From positions 13,838,146 through 13,902,145 of the forward strand of contig NC_060118.1 of the NCBI RefSeq assembly GCF_021155765.1: a stretch of 64,000 nucleotides of DNA. The letters run 5' to 3'. Every line of letters starts with the position of its first letter. Positions within the stretch are counted from its first letter, which is position 1. The position numbers and the translations under genes are program-made. The DNA comes from Diprion similis (taxonomy: Eukaryota; Arthropoda; Insecta; Hymenoptera; Diprionidae). This document shows, one piece after another, positions 49,101-60,242 of this stretch. Under the pieces are notes generated by a model. That model did not search any database. It was not told the DNA's origin and saw nothing but the letters and a program-made list of their open reading frames with translations.

Positions 49101-52100
49101 AACATTTTCTTACTTAATATTGCAACCTCAAAGTTACGTCATTTCTTTGCCAATAAGTGATAGCTTTTTGAGAACAGATCGAGTATTTCTCGTCAAATGT
49201 CCGAGTAATTTGCCTGTAATTTCGCGTATCACGTAAATTGCACTCACCGACATATGCGAATAATCGCGAGGGTAGTTGATGCAAATTGAGAACGCGTATA
49301 TCCTGTTACGCGGAGACGGAAAATTCTCGCAATCAGGAAAATTGTAGTGAATTAGAAATGCGGCTCGGTATCGCTTCGTTCTGCTTGCAAATTCTCACTT
49401 CGTTTCTACTATGTAAGAACACGTTATATACGAATGAAGTACTCCACGCGCATTTCCCATGTTGTATCTATTTGCGTACGGATTGCACAACGGGAGATTA
49501 GAGTTTTCTCCAATCTCGAGAGTGTAGCGTGCCGGACTGTTCGGAGAAGTAGATCGCTTGAAACATCGATATTGCACGGTACGATAAAATTTATGACGAT
49601 CGGAATCTTTTACAGCGGATTGAATAAAAACGAGATTTGTTCGAGCTGCTTGAAGCTCCCTTACATGCCACATTTGAAGGAACTGTAAGTTTATCCCCGG
49701 CCAAATGTTCGTTGAACTGTGTAAACGATTTCGTTAATAACTCTCTGCAATTTATGTGCGGCTTGTAGGTACTTGGAGATGAACAAAATCGAAGAAATCT
49801 CGGAAGACTTGCTGTCCGAATTGCCAGGTTTGACCGGATTGTACGTATTACGTGCAGAGTCGGGATTTGATATCGAGGAATTGTTGAAGTTGAAAAATTT
49901 CAGTTATCCGCAACATCCTTTTTTTCGCAGGAGCCTAAAGAACAACGAAATTCGCACGATACGTAAGAACGCGTTTAAGAATCAGCAGAATCTTGTGGAA
50001 CTGTGAGTTTTCTATGTATCACTTGTCCAGCTGGCGATTAATAAGTGTGTCGAATTAAGTCGAAAATGTAACTTGAATTTTTTCAGCAACTTGGCATACA
50101 ACGCGATAATCACCCTTTCACCACATATATTCCTTCCGTTGGAAAAATTGCGGAAATTGTAAGTATAATTTTATCATTGCCACAAATTCGCCGCTACCAG
50201 GCTAGACGCGTGATTATTGCAAAGAGCATCTCCACTAATCCCGATTACACATCCCTACCATCATGGTGTAATCTCGATACGTGCTTCGGCGTTGCAACAG
50301 TTATTTGCTCCTGTCGACCTGCACCTACGCATCGTAAATTCAAAACACGAGTTTTCCCTCCCTCGTGAAAATATCACGTACCGCCTTGGATTTTCCATTG
50401 CACTATATGCAAACAGCAAGAAAATGATTTAATTGCACGGATATTTCCAAGTTGTTTTTGACTTTGCAGGATCCTGGGCTTCAACCCGATCGATAATCTG
50501 AACATAGACGTTCTGCATCCCTTGCAGGATCTTCGATCCCTGTGAGATACATTATTTCTCTATTAGATTTTAACTCACAACACATTGTGTATAACTTGAG
50601 ATACGTTCACGGACTGACGTCATATTTGTTTTGCACAGGGACCTTCAGGAGATCCAAATCGATAACATGGACAAGAACGTATTTTCAATGTTACCCAATT
50701 TGTCATTCGTGTGAGTTTATACAAGACCAATCTTTCCCATCTTCCACACCGTCTAAATTTTTATTCTTCTCATTCTCTTTTCCACACTTTCAGCTACTTC
50801 AAGAAGTTTCATTACTGCACAACCTACGCACCAGAAGTCCAAGTGTGCCTACCCCGAAGCGATGGTAAGAACTAGTGGTATACTATTTTCCCTAACCGAG
50901 TGCGCAAACTTCGACTTTGCGCACTCGGTTAGGAAAACGATATTCCGATTCACACGTCCCGAACTTGTTTCGAAAAATCTAATTAATCTTCAATCGAAAT
51001 ACAGGAGTATCTTCCCTGTCTGATCTTCTGGATAAGCCTCTCCTCAGGGCTGCGGTTTGGGGCATTTCCTGTGTCACGTGTTTGGGGAACGCGCTGGTCC
51101 TTTGGGGCCGACTGACGGCCAGAGATGAGAATCGGGTGCTGAGTATAATGATCAGAAATTTGGCAGGTGAATATCACCGTCTGGGTAACATTTTCACGTT
51201 ACTTATCACTCAACCCTCGTACCTCATCATTCCAGTCTCCGACATGCTGATGGGGATTTACTTGTTGACAATCGCTGCGAAGGATTTGCAGTATCGCGAC
51301 GTCTACAACCTGATGGCAAACGACTGGATGAGTTCTTGGGGCTGCACGATTGTTGGAGCTCTCGCGATGATCTCCTCCGAGGTTTGGACACAAACTTGTT
51401 GCCGATTTGTCATTGTTTAAATAATTACACGTCGCGTGATTGTTATTTCGCAATTTCAATATCCCACCCAAGGTCTCGGTGCTGATTCTGTCGTTCATGT
51501 CGGTCGAGAGATTCTTGCTGATCGCATCGCCGCTGAAGATCAATCGTCCGTTGACAGCAAGGAACGCCTATTCGTCGATGATAGTGATATGGGTTGTCGG
51601 CGTCATCGTTGCTCTAATACCGAGTAAGCGATTGATTTCACGCTTTTGAAATTCAATGAAAATATGTCCGCCTAATTCACGACGATCTCATCGTCAATTA
51701 GTTGTACACTGGAGAAGTAGCACGAGGTTCTACGGGGCGAACGGTATGTGCTTTCCTCTCCACATCGACAACCCATTTCTCGTCGGCTGGGAATATTCGG
51801 CGTTCGTATTTCTTGGGATGAATTTCTTCGGGTGAGCTTTCGGCTTTTGGTCTCATACTTATTTTCGTACTTACCTTGTTAATCCCCCACAATTCGCAGA
51901 CTCGTCGTTATTTTCTACGTCTACACGGGAATGTTTGCGAGCATTTGGAAAACGAGACACGCGACGCCTCTTGCTGTGGGTGACTCGGAATTTGCTTTGA
52001 GGTTCTTTTTGATCGTGCTGACGGACGCTGCTTGCTGGGTACCGATCATCGTCCTCAAAATCGTCGCTATGACCAAGTATCCGGTACCACGTAAGTGAAT

Positions 52101-52854
52101 ACCAGCAACGGTGCAGAAAGTAAAGAGCAGATGCAGTTTTCGGTGAAATGCACTCTGCAAAACGTAGAATATACCCTAAAACAGTGAAAACCACTGTGCG
52201 CAGACTAAAATCTGCCACATTTATGATAAAAAATACAGATGATTTGAGTATTTCCTACAAAAAAAAAATACATTCATGCGTCCCTCTTTTCCTGCGTTTT
52301 TGAATATAATCTGCTTTTCCATTTTCTCCGTGTTGGAAAAAAATATTACAATTTACTAGCTACGAACTGTCAAGCGGTAAGAAAGTGCGATTCGGTGCTC
52401 CAAAAATTCATTTTATGTTTCGTTTTTTCAGCGGACCTTCACGCCTGGGTCGTCGTATTTATTCTTCCAGTAAACAGCGCAGTGAATCCTTTACTCTACA
52501 CATTTACAACACCGAAATTTCGAGAGCGTCTAGGCGAGGGCTGGTTTGGACAGATTAGGAACATCGTTAGCAGAAGACAATCTGGTATTTTTGTAGAAAC
52601 CTACTTTCATATGTTGGTCGTTGTTAATTATTTTTCATTTCCAATGATATTTATACTTATAAAGATGCTCAAGCCATTGCTACTTCTCCTCTTATTATAC
52701 AGATACGCAGATTTCAAGATCATCCAGCAACAAAAATGTTATTCTGGTTTTGTCAACGGATTATAAAGAGCCGTTTGGCATCCAAGGGAGTCGCTATCCG
52801 ACGCCTTTCAACGACGGCGGGTGCAACAGAAGCCTCAACGATCACTCGTTCTGA
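46108..52854 (+). CDS. Relaxin-receptor-like LGR (LDLa-LRR-7TM GPCR)
   Basis: Type C leucine-rich-repeat GPCR (RXFP/insect Lgr3-Lgr4 group), expected to bind relaxin/insulin-like peptides. Exons: 46108-46195, 48072-48191, 48281-48349, 48423-48516, 48642-48713, 48790-48861, 48947-49090, 49616-49684, 49769-49840, 49931-50002, 50087-50158, 50470-50541, 50639-50710, 50794-50864, 51005-51166, 51236-51381, 51473-51623, 51702-51831, 51900-52090, 52432-52584, 52703-52854 (747 residues). After a hydrophobic N-terminal segment, residues 32-69 are an LDLa module with six Cys and CPYGDDEKEDEC. A Cys-rich cap and about ten LRRs follow, in 72-nt phase-2 exons (one fused 144-nt, one 69-nt). The hinge YFKKFHYC matches RXFP1. 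The 7TM domain (about 400-680) shows SDMLMGIYLL, VERF in place of DRY, TDAACWVPI and NPLLY (665-669). Exon 4 is problematic: the LRR-consistent boundary meets an in-frame TAA, so a weak upstream donor is used. Lgr3 versus Lgr4 is undecided. Confidence 0.9.
46196..48071 (+). other. First intron of the LGR gene
   Basis: A 1.88-kb AT-rich intron bounded by G|GTAGGT and TTCGCAG|A. It separates the signal-anchor exon from the LDLa exon. Nothing coding is seen in it. Confidence 0.7.
50891..50933. repeat. Perfect 18-bp intronic hairpin
   Basis: CCTAACCGAGTGCGCAAA (50891-50908) is exactly inverted at 50916-50933 around a 7-base loop, and the flanking TTTTC/GAAAA-type bases extend the pairing with one mismatch. 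It lies in the intron between the hinge exon and the first transmembrane exon of the LGR gene. Confidence 0.85.
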
Positions 52855-53003
52855 ACGAGCGATGGATAACGAACCTATACATTACTATTATGATTACAAT
52901 TTTTTATTTTGCTTTTATTTCATTGTGGACAGTGTTAGGGATATTTTATCCGAACATACACGGTACAGCCTCAAGTCGAGGGAGTTCAAATAATTTGAAT
53001 TTA

Positions 53004-53009
53004 TTAAAG
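53004..53009 (+). terminator. Candidate polyadenylation signal of the LGR gene
   Basis: ATTAAA lies about 150 bases after the LGR stop codon. It is the first poly(A)-type hexamer I see downstream in this A/T-rich tail. Confidence 0.4.
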
Positions 53010-55260
53010 ATGTGGAGTGACTTTGTGTGATTGAAAAAATGTAAAATTTCTGAATCGACTATGATATTCTGCTACAATTTATTTTCAATAATTTTTTTTT
53101 GATCCCTGCAGTCAGGAGATTTCCGAGATTTAACTTTTTTTGCAAATCTGAGCTTAATGCAAATGTCCTTTAGATTAGTCCTGTTATTATCTCAAGATGG
53201 AGATTTACATATTCAAAAGTTTCAAATTTCCTCTTCTCAAGACTTCTAGTGATCATCGATACAGTTACAAAATCTACAATAATTCTCGCATCGGTATGAT
53301 TTGTACCACGTACTTTGGAGAAAAAAAAATCTCTTTCCGAATTTCATACCGCGCCTATCGTTGATACGGAAGTTCTTCTTGCGGTGCAAGTTCCGTGTAA
53401 TTCATACGAAAACTCGGAAGACGCGCCCCTTTTCAGATTGATCGGTGGCGCCATCCTTGACAAAACCCGCAACTGAAATCCTGCTTTAAATATTCAAACC
53501 TGCTTCTCAAGGCTTCTCAATACCAGACGATGTAATTATACCTTTGATAAAACTTTGATTACTACCTACTTTACATTAGATTTTCGAATATTGAATCTCT
53601 GATGTACTGTCTAAAATTAATTTTTTTTCATAACTGACATCCATAGTCAGTTCTGGTTGGGCTGATCAACATTGAACTGTTTTTGATTTTGTAAAAAAAG
53701 AACATTCGGCCATTATAAATGCTCTCTAACAATCTTCATTGTACCTATTTCGATTCCACAATGCAGGGTGTGGCTAAGACCGCGGACTTACGACCATTGT
53801 ACACTCGGTCACGCATACAGACGAGGCATAACGCATAACGTGTTATTTATGACGAGCACCAAGTCGGAAGGTCCCGTTAAGCGCTTCACCACTTCCAAAT
53901 TCCCCGAGGCTTCCAGAGTTCGAGTTTTGCCGTGCGTACCTTGATATCATTTAGTAATAGGTACACGATTTCGTCTTACGTGTCGTCGACGTGACACATC
54001 AATGGACTAGGCCTCTCCAAAGGGGGAAATTAAAAACTCATTACATCGAATCGATGCGGAATAAATGCAAGGGGGTAATCCGCAATCATGCCCCATAAGC
54101 ATTAATATATATGCATATGATTGATACGCAGACGCGGCTTCGTACTGTAATAACGAGGTGGTCGATACGATTTCTTACGATAGTTAGAAAGTACTTGCGA
54201 AAATGACTGCCGCCAACCTTCCATTACCACGGGTTTATCCCTACGCGATTAGCGTTGCAGACGCGGAATCCCGAAAAGAGAAAAATCATCGTAGCTAGGA
54301 AAGCGTATCGCTTCCGGTTGTAATCGGAGATCATGCAGTTTCATCTGTCGAGTATCGTACCAGAGGATCAGAAACGATTTCTCATCGTCTCCGATAAAAA
54401 GGGAGATAGAGAGAGAGAGAGATTGAAAAGAAGTTCAAGAAAAAGCGTAATCCGCGTGACAGATAATCCCATTCTGTGATAATAATTTAGACCAAACATG
54501 CATTCCGGTCGAGTCGGAAAGACGATTACCTTCGGATAAGGCTGGCATATCTGCGGCATATACCGACAGACAGGCGCACGCCCACCAACGTATAATCGAT
54601 CGTCGTAATTAGCTAATGGAATCAGAATCGGCGGTGAAGGTGCCGGCGATTGCGACATGCAGCCTTCGAAGGTCTTCTGAGTTTCCCACAGTTGGTAAAA
54701 GTCACGTTTTATACCACGCAGCGCATACTCACTCGCATATTCGCGAATTCGAGGCGCGCCTCCGATCCTTTAGCCGCCTCCGCGAACCTCGGTTCAATGC
54801 AAATGTGGTATACCTGGATCTACGTACCCGCTAGTGGGTACGTACCTTATATGCGGCCCGCGACGTGCTTATATATGAACCAATTAATAATATTTATGCA
54901 ACGCTCGCGGCTAAACTCCCCATCTAACTGAGATATCACAGATTTACGATCCCCGGAGTGCGCGAGGTCGCCTAGACGCGCGGTCCCATTGTACCTATCT
55001 ATGTATAATAATACCTCGTGGGTATGATACTGGTGTAAGCCGAGGAATGAGTTATCCCCGAGGCGTACTAAGATTACCGTTTTAACGACGACCTCTTGAC
55101 GCACGTCGCGCGGGTACCTACTCAAGGTGAGACGTATGTATTATTTTAATCACCAACTGAACAATTTTTCCTGTCTCCCCTTCTTTATTCGCTCTGATAC
55201 ATAAAGTACAAATTGCTGTTTATTAATTTTCTTGACTTTTTACTACATTCTTTTCTCTCT

Positions 55261-55284
55261 TCCTCCTCCTCCTCCTCCTCCTCC
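55261..55284. repeat. (CTC)n microsatellite
   Basis: About eight CTC/TCC trinucleotide units in a polypyrimidine context. Confidence 0.85.
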
Positions 55285-55944
55285 ACCTCGCCCTCGGGCA
55301 GCCTGCAACCTTGTACTCTAAATCTTGCTATAAGACCGTAATGGACGGCCTGATAAATTGCTTCGCGTTGTTATTAATTGCTAATTATTTATGTAGAGGC
55401 AATTCCACGCAGGGGTGATTTACGCATAGCACGCTGGTGCCTGCCATTTGGATTATCCTGACCCGTGTCTCGTGATTTTGCGTTCCAACTGCGAAGGATC
55501 AAAATTATATTCACCGCGCGCACGTTGTACGTTGTAGATGAAGAGATGTACCTGTCTCTAGACTCTGACGCTTGTGAAATTCACTCGGTGCATACATGCT
55601 GCATACGATACAGAGTAGTCACCTGCATCCGTACCACGTGGTACGTGATCTATGCCTTGTTAAGGACCGATTATCGCTTCTCTTTGCAGCCGCAACGCTC
55701 GACAGGATCGGTAGAATTTCGATACATACACACACCTTTCACTTTCATCTCTAGAGTTCGGGATGCTAGTCCGACACTGTTCGGGTTTCAGACGGATGAG
55801 GAACGGAGAGAGAGAAATTAAAGAAAACTGTGTAGATTGTCAGACCTTCAGAATCGCATGGAAGCTGGTTTCGATAGTCGAGGAGCGTCGAGAAACGATC
55901 TGCAAAAATGGCACACCACCGCTCATAAATATTCACCGAAGGTG

Positions 55945-56045
55945 CACAGTTGAAATTCCGAATTTGAAAAGCGCCGAAAGCGCCAAATTCCGATTTTTTT
56001 TGTCACGAAACTTAAAGTAAAGAAATCAAACTTTAACGAAACATC
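55945..56045. repeat. Dispersed repeat, family copy 2 (partial)
   Basis: This contains GTTGAAATTCCGAATTTGAAAA, followed by CGCCGAAAGCGCC and then the core AAAGTAAAGAAATCAAACTT. The order and words match one arm of the element at 59723-60242. No matching inverted arm is seen nearby, so the copy looks truncated. Confidence 0.5.
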
Positions 56046-56885
56046 AATGTGTTGTTGTTGTTGTTGTCCAGGAGAACTGCCTGGTGAAGGCGTTTACTCA
56101 GCTAGGTGTCCTTGGACGATCGATTTGATCGATTTTTTCATCGATCCAAACGGCGTTCACTTCGATCGTGATTCAAGTTGTCAGGATCCAGCCAATACCA
56201 CACGTCAAACTGTCGTCCTCAGGATTACTCGATCAGATTGTTTGTATTTTTTTCGTTTCTTTAAATAGGAAAAAACAGGTATCAAACCTCGCGCATACGA
56301 ACAATTATGCACAGCATGCCAGCTAGTCGTAATTACTGAGGAATAATAAGTTCTTTTTCAAGCCTCACCCGAAATTAAGCTCCCCGGGCAAAAACTCGGC
56401 GTCAGTTTCGAAAGCTCCGGGCCTCGGAGAGTCAAAAATGCGGACCTTCGTGTTCCGTAATAGACACGAAGCATGCGTCACTCTCCTGCACCGATCATTA
56501 ATCTCTCTCGGAGATGTCGGCATAAATTTACCAGCGACTGTAATACCTCGTGTGCAGCAGCCTCGTGCGGACGTTCTGCTCATCGTTTTTTGTACCTGAG
56601 TAACGTACACCGATCACTTCGTGGTGCACGATAATTCGGCAACCCCCGATGATTGCTGGCAAAAATAGAAAAGGGTTAACGCGCCTCGCAATTTTCACCG
56701 TCAACGGAATCTGCGTCGAAGTCGTCTACAGTTTTCTCAACTTCTCTGGAAAGGTGTTGGCTATATTCATTCGCAGAGCCTCATTGGCGCTTTCCGCCAA
56801 ATCGGCCCGGTTCCTGATATGCAGAAATTCAATAAAATTTCCGTCCAGTCCTTAGGTCTTAGATCTTAGGTCGGATAAAAAAGAT

Positions 56886-57043
56886 ACGATCAAAAATTCT
56901 TCCTAATGATATTTAGATTATGGTAGTACGTATCCTGAAAAAAAAATTTCAATCTCTTGCGATGAAAGTCGAGAGGTAGAAATTTTTTCTCAAGACACCT
57001 ACTACCATGATCTAGATTTTGTTGCAAGGAATTTTTGATCACA
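56886..57043. repeat. 158-bp fold-back element
   Basis: Two imperfect inverted arms of about 70 bases meet at a short loop near 56960-56975. Paired blocks from outside in are GATCAAAAATTC, TTAGAT.ATGGTAGTA, CTGAAAAAAAAATTTC and AATCTCT. The whole segment would fold into one long imperfect hairpin. No coding frame is present. It may be a MITE or a hairpin-RNA source. Confidence 0.6.
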
Positions 57044-58089
57044 TCCTATTTAGTCATTTGAAGAGCAAAAAAATCGATGTCACCGAAATTTTACCGACGC
57101 CCTCCCTTTAAGGGAATATTTTCCAAAGTAGAAGAAACGTGGTGAAAATTCAATCTCCGTTGACCTTTGCACTCGCGGAGGTTTTTGTCTAATTTTTTAA
57201 TCAGAAAACACACCTATCCTAATATACGTCAGCTGTATCCGATCTTATCTAGCATGTCGAAAAACGTCTTCGTTAATTTTGTCTCGCTTTAAATCCGCCA
57301 CGTGTCTCTCGAGCCTCGAGAATGAGAAATATAATATTTCAGAGGTCTTACGTGTACATATGACTTCACATTCGTCTCCGAATTAGCATAATGAAAGTAA
57401 TTAGTTTGTTACGTAGCGAATTCTACTAGTAGGTACGCGCGGATTTTAAAAGTGAATATCAGGAAAAAAGGCGCACCTACGAAAGTCCGTTAATTAAAGC
57501 GAACTCGATTAGTCCTACATTGGCCGATATAGGCACACGTATTGGTATCTAGCCAGGATAACAGGCATATCCGTGTCCATATATCTGTAATACACGTGTA
57601 ACGCGTAATACGTATCTATGCAAATCGATTTCGAGTAGGAGCACAGCAGATAATATCTCCTCTCTGCCTCCACATGGCAGCTGTATGATGTTATTATTAT
57701 AAATTCTCACCTCACATTCGAGGAAACGAATGTAAAGAAATAAAGTAAAATAAAAATCAACATCTCGCGTGCGAATGAACGCTGACCGACTGAATGCAGC
57801 CGCGGCTCTGATGCAGCTCTCCACGATCATAGATCCAGCGATTTTGCAACCCGCTGCATTCCAACGCATTTATAAGCCATAACGTAACGCCGGTTGTAAA
57901 AACGATAACCTAGCTGCCCGTATCGAGTGCTGCACGTACGTATCTAGGTGTGCTCGATCGAGGATATATATGCATGATACCACAGGTTGTCGACCGCCCT
58001 TGGAAGTAACGCTTGTACATACCTATACTCGTATTCCGTGCTCTAGGCAAATCGCTTTCAATTTTCCATTCGATCCCTATATATACCGA

Positions 58090-58120
58090 TTCAACGTTCA
58101 ACGCTCAACGTTCAACGTTC
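58090..58120. repeat. TTCAACG short tandem repeat
   Basis: Four 7-base units (TTCAACG, one with a C for T) plus three bases of a fifth. Confidence 0.8.
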
Positions 58121-59722
58121 CCACTGCATCTATCCAGCGGGAGCATTCCTTGGTGAAAATTCATCGCATTTCGAGAGAGTGAAAGTTGCTGAGATCGCGT
58201 CTGGTTCCGTAAACTGTGACCTCGAGAACTGTGTCTCCTTGCTACTCGAATGCAGGGTAATTCCTGTCCTTACACTTTACTCGTTCGTTGCTTTATTTAT
58301 TGACTGTTTTTGAAAAAAGTAGCCAAATATTGCGGTGAGAATTTGCTTTTACACCACGGAGCGACACGATGGGCAATATTTGTGTTCCTTTTTTGTTTAC
58401 TTTTTAATTGTCAAGTTTTTTCGGACTCGTGGCAAGACGAGTTATTAATTGCGGCAAGTTCGCGTATTTACTATGTAACATCGGACCTCCGGATATCTGG
58501 GCAATTTGATCTTCGCGTATAATAAGAGCTGTTACACGCACCTACCTACGTGCCCGTAGGCATATAACGCACTTTTCTGCCCGGCTGTATATACCAAAGT
58601 GAATTATTTAATTGCTCATCTCCGGGTAATAAGAACACGACGCGAAAGGGTTTCGCCTTGCTCGTTTATTAACCGGTATATACGTTTAAATCTCCTCTCC
58701 TTATTTCTTCGCCTTCTCTCTGTCGTCTCCTATCTCTCTCGGCCGTTCCCGAAGCCGGTAAGCATCCTGCGAGATGATTAAGGAGCCGGTGAAAATTCAG
58801 TGAGAATTGAAACGATCCTCCTTATACGTACCACTGTACACATATGCTGGAAATTTATGTTGCTTGTAACTCCGTGCCTAGAAATACGCGGTGATTTCAT
58901 CCCGACGGAAAGAAAGACGAGCGTAGGTGTGTACTCGTATGAATGTATAATTAGTCTTGATAAGCGTGAAAAAAGGTCCTCTTCTGACTCGGAAAAAGGA
59001 CACCGAGCATCTGCCCGCCGCTTTTCTCTCGATCCTCGCACGATCGGAACACCAGCGACTGACGTCGAGTCAGCTGACACTAATTAGACGCCGGGCTGGA
59101 GAAGTTGAGTTGATCTCTGGACCGCAGAGTTAAGACTCGGTGGGCTGCTCTCCCACGATTAACCCGGGTTAAAAATAAATCCCATCGATCCAAGATCACG
59201 CGAGTTTAAGGGGGTACGTATCTTTTGTGCCTCGAAGATTGGCCATGTTCTTCGGGAGAGGCAGCGGCTTTTTACTTTTTCGACAAACGGGCTGATCGAG
59301 AAGCTTTGATTACGGAACCGTAGAGCGAATGCGTGCATCGACTCCCAGACGACGGGGGCAGTCGCGATGTTTCAACCCCCGACGTTTCTTAGCCCGGTAT
59401 CTACTGCATGGCTTCATCGCTGCTACGCAGCTTCGACTGCGATATCTAGTGCCGGTAATGAGATATATATTAATTATGCTTACCGCTGGCAGCGCGATAA
59501 CCGCGTACAACTCCGATTAATTTCAGTCGATCGTCGGTCGGACGTTGCATCAGATCGTTTACTGAGAAGACTTCCGTCATCGTTCCAATCAAGACCGAAG
59601 AGATAATTCCAGCTCCGTTTTCCTCGCTGTCTGCGAGACTGAACGATAATTATCGCGAGAACTCAACCGGTGTTCAAATACAATTCTGCATGGTTGTTTT
59701 TGCGTCGTATAATGTTGTCGAG

Positions 59723-60242
59723 GGGTGGAGTTGAAAGTCAGAATTTGAAATATTTCGAAAGCCCTGATTTCAAATTTTTCGAGGTGAAACTTAAAGTGAA
59801 GAACTCAAACTTTGACGAAATATCAAAGTTTCGAAAGGTATTAAACCCGACGCTAAAAGTTCCGAAAGTGCGAAAATGAGAAAATTTGGAAATCTGATGC
59901 ATCGAAATTCCGAATATTCGAAGATTTCTAGTTCCGTGAATTGCTGGATTTTCGATATTTTTACCTTCGGAATCCTGGTCATTCTGATTTTTATGTTTTC
60001 TAATTGTTTACATCCACTCGTTAAATAAACTACCCCGTATGAGGATATTTTCATTTTCGGAATTTTACTTTATCAAAATTTTATTTTTCGCAATTTCGTT
60101 CTATCGAAATAACTTGAATTTTCGGAATCTTATTGTTGTTTCGTAAAAGTTTGATTACTTTACTTCAAGTATCGCCATCAAATAATTCGAAATTAGGTGC
60201 TTTCGTAACCTGTCAAATTCGGAACTTAAACCCCGCCCCGTT
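59723..60242. repeat. MITE-like element with long inverted arms, family copies 3 and 4
   Basis: The left arm (about 59723-59830) contains GGGGTGGAGTTGAAAGTCAGAATTTGAAA, CGAAAG and AAAGTGAAGAACTCAAACTT. The right arm (about 60133-60242) in reverse complement reads GGGGCGGGGTTTAAGTTCCGAATTTGAC, CGAAAG and GAAGTAAAGTAATCAAACTT. Both arms carry the same ordered blocks. The interior is AT-rich and non-coding. The terminal consensus is close to GGGGTTGAAGTTCCGAATTT. Confidence 0.55.
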
